Shown in pieces: positions 4,570 to 5,456 of a stretch of DNA of 5,456 bases (position 1 is its first letter; each line of letters begins with the position of its first letter). The notes beneath the pieces were generated by a model that did not search any database, was not told the DNA's origin, and saw only the letters and a program-made list of their open reading frames with translations. Source of the stretch: Candidatus Sediminicultor tertius (GTDB lineage: Bacteria > Atribacterota > Phoenicimicrobiia > Phoenicimicrobiales > Phoenicimicrobiaceae); contig DPXH01000144.1 of NCBI GenBank assembly GCA_003527405.1, positions 1 to 5,456 on the forward strand, in the 5' to 3' direction. The translations under genes and the position numbers were made by a program.

Positions 4570-5456
4570 ATGATAAAAAGTTTTAAAGAATTATTTGCCA
4601 ATTTAAAAACTAAAGGAAGAGAAAAAATTATTGTTGCCGGTGGAGAAGATATTGAAACTTTAAAAGCCCTAAAAGATTGTTATAATTACGGATTCGGAGA
4701 AGGAATTCTGGTGGGAGATAAGGCGGAAATAGAAAAATCCATCTCTATATTAGGGGAAAGTGATTTTGTAAAAGAGATTATCGGAGCAAAAGATGATGAA
4801 GATAAAGCCCGAAAGGCAGTAGAAAAGGTAAAAGAAGGGGGCACCCTCCTTAAAGGGAAGATTAAAACTGCTACTCTTTTAAAAGCAGTGTTAAATAAAG
4901 AATGGGGTTTAAGGACAGGAAAAATTATTAGTGATGTTTTTGTTTTTGAAGATAAAAGAGAAAAAAATCCTAAACTGGTTTTAATGAGTGATGGGGGAGT
5001 AAACCTCAAACCGGATGTGAAGACTTTAGTTGCAATTATAAATAATGCTGTTGAAGTTGCCTTCAAACTGGGCATAAAGACTCCTAAGGTTGCCCTGCTG
5101 GCTGCGGTGGAAACCATAAATCCTGATATGGAAGAGACCATAAAGGCAGGGATGATTTCTAAAATGAATGAAAGAAAGCAGATTACCGGGTGCATCATCG
5201 ATGGACCGCTGGCTTTAGATAATGCTATTTCGGAATTTGCTGCCCAGAAAAAAGGCATCACCTCACCGGTGGCAGGCAAAGCCGATATTCTAATTGTTCC
5301 TGATATTGCTGCCGGAAATATTTTTGGCAAAGCACTTACCTATTATGCCAATTACCAGGTAGGGCATACCTTAGTGGGCACCAAAGCTCCGGTAATAATA
5401 CCCTCCCGAGCAGATAGAAGTGATGTGAAATTAAATTGCATCGCCGTCTCTATCTT
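4570..5456 (+). CDS. ptb: Phosphate butyryltransferase (phosphotransacylase), 3' end cut by window edge
   Basis: Catalyses acyl-CoA + phosphate giving acyl-phosphate + CoA in the cytoplasm, feeding Buk. The frame is open from ATG 4570 to the right edge: 295 full codons plus two bases. The family is about 300 aa, so only a few C-terminal residues are missing. Conserved blocks of the PTA/PTB family: GILVGDKAEI (45-54), a KG-KTATLLKAVLNKEWGLRTG region (95-117), LMSDGGVNLKPD (138-149), AAVETINPDMEET (178-190), DGPLALDNAIS (211-221), ADILIVPDIAAGNIFGKAL (238-256), and VGTKAPVIIPSRADRSDVK (269-287). The short length and DGPLALDNA segment favour Ptb over acetate-specific Pta (about 330 aa or longer). 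The order buk then ptb is the reverse of the ptb-buk order of Clostridium acetobutylicum. Acyl specificity is not readable from sequence. Confidence 0.95.
   Translation, partial: MIKSFKELFANLKTKGREKIIVAGGEDIETLKALKDCYNYGFGEGILVGDKAEIEKSISILGESDFVKEIIGAKDDEDKARKAVEKVKEGGTLLKGKIKTATLLKAVLNKEWGLRTGKIISDVFVFEDKREKNPKLVLMSDGGVNLKPDVKTLVAIINNAVEVAFKLGIKTPKVALLAAVETINPDMEETIKAGMISKMNERKQITGCIIDGPLALDNAISEFAAQKKGITSPVAGKADILIVPDIAAGNIFGKALTYYANYQVGHTLVGTKAPVIIPSRADRSDVKLNCIAVSI

Noticed and set aside
4686..5330. Long open frame on the minus strand (214 codons)
   Set aside because: Lies wholly opposite ptb, whose + strand frame carries all the family motifs. The minus-strand product is rich in Ser, Phe, Ile and Pro with no recognisable domain, and it has no supporting ribosome site.

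Overview
The window is AT-rich (by eye, high-30s % G+C) bacterial DNA with five protein genes, all on the + strand. Together they read as an anaerobic amino-acid fermentation locus. The strict-anaerobe enzymes (a TPP/Fe-S 2-oxoacid:ferredoxin oxidoreductase plus a Ptb/Buk pair), strong AGGAG-type ribosome sites and one TTG start fit an anaerobic peptide- or amino-acid-fermenting bacterium, possibly thermophilic or syntrophic. The sequence alone does not fix the phylum.

Layout. 1-1236: iorA, the alpha subunit of indolepyruvate ferredoxin oxidoreductase, cut off by the left edge. 1233-1826: iorB, the beta subunit, overlapping iorA by ATGA. 1887-3050: a PLP fold-type I aminotransferase of the aromatic/aspartate type. 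3051-3418: a gene-free island built of period-7 and period-8 degenerate repeats, with an inverted pair of REP hairpins in the middle. 3419-4486: butyrate (acyl) kinase, buk. 4570 to the right edge: phosphate butyryltransferase, ptb, lacking only its last few residues.

How the genes fit together (inference). The aminotransferase turns an amino acid, probably aromatic, into its 2-oxo acid. IorAB oxidatively decarboxylates this to an acyl-CoA and reduces ferredoxin. Ptb exchanges CoA for phosphate, and Buk transfers the phosphate to ADP. That gives a complete route from amino acid to acid, reduced ferredoxin and one ATP.

The non-coding part is the most unusual feature. Four copies of one short element occur: GTAG followed by a 20-nt palindrome with constant ends (GGGT/ACCC), a constant centre (AT-TT-AT) and a three-base-pair segment that varies by paired changes. 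They lie at 1823-1846, 3262-3285, 3291-3314 (inverted) and 4510-4533. This is the architecture of REP elements mobilised by RAYT/TnpA-REP transposases, and the 3262-3314 pair is a REPIN. Every non-overlapping gene gap in the window carries at least one copy, and two stop codons (iorB and the aminotransferase) lie inside repeat sequence.
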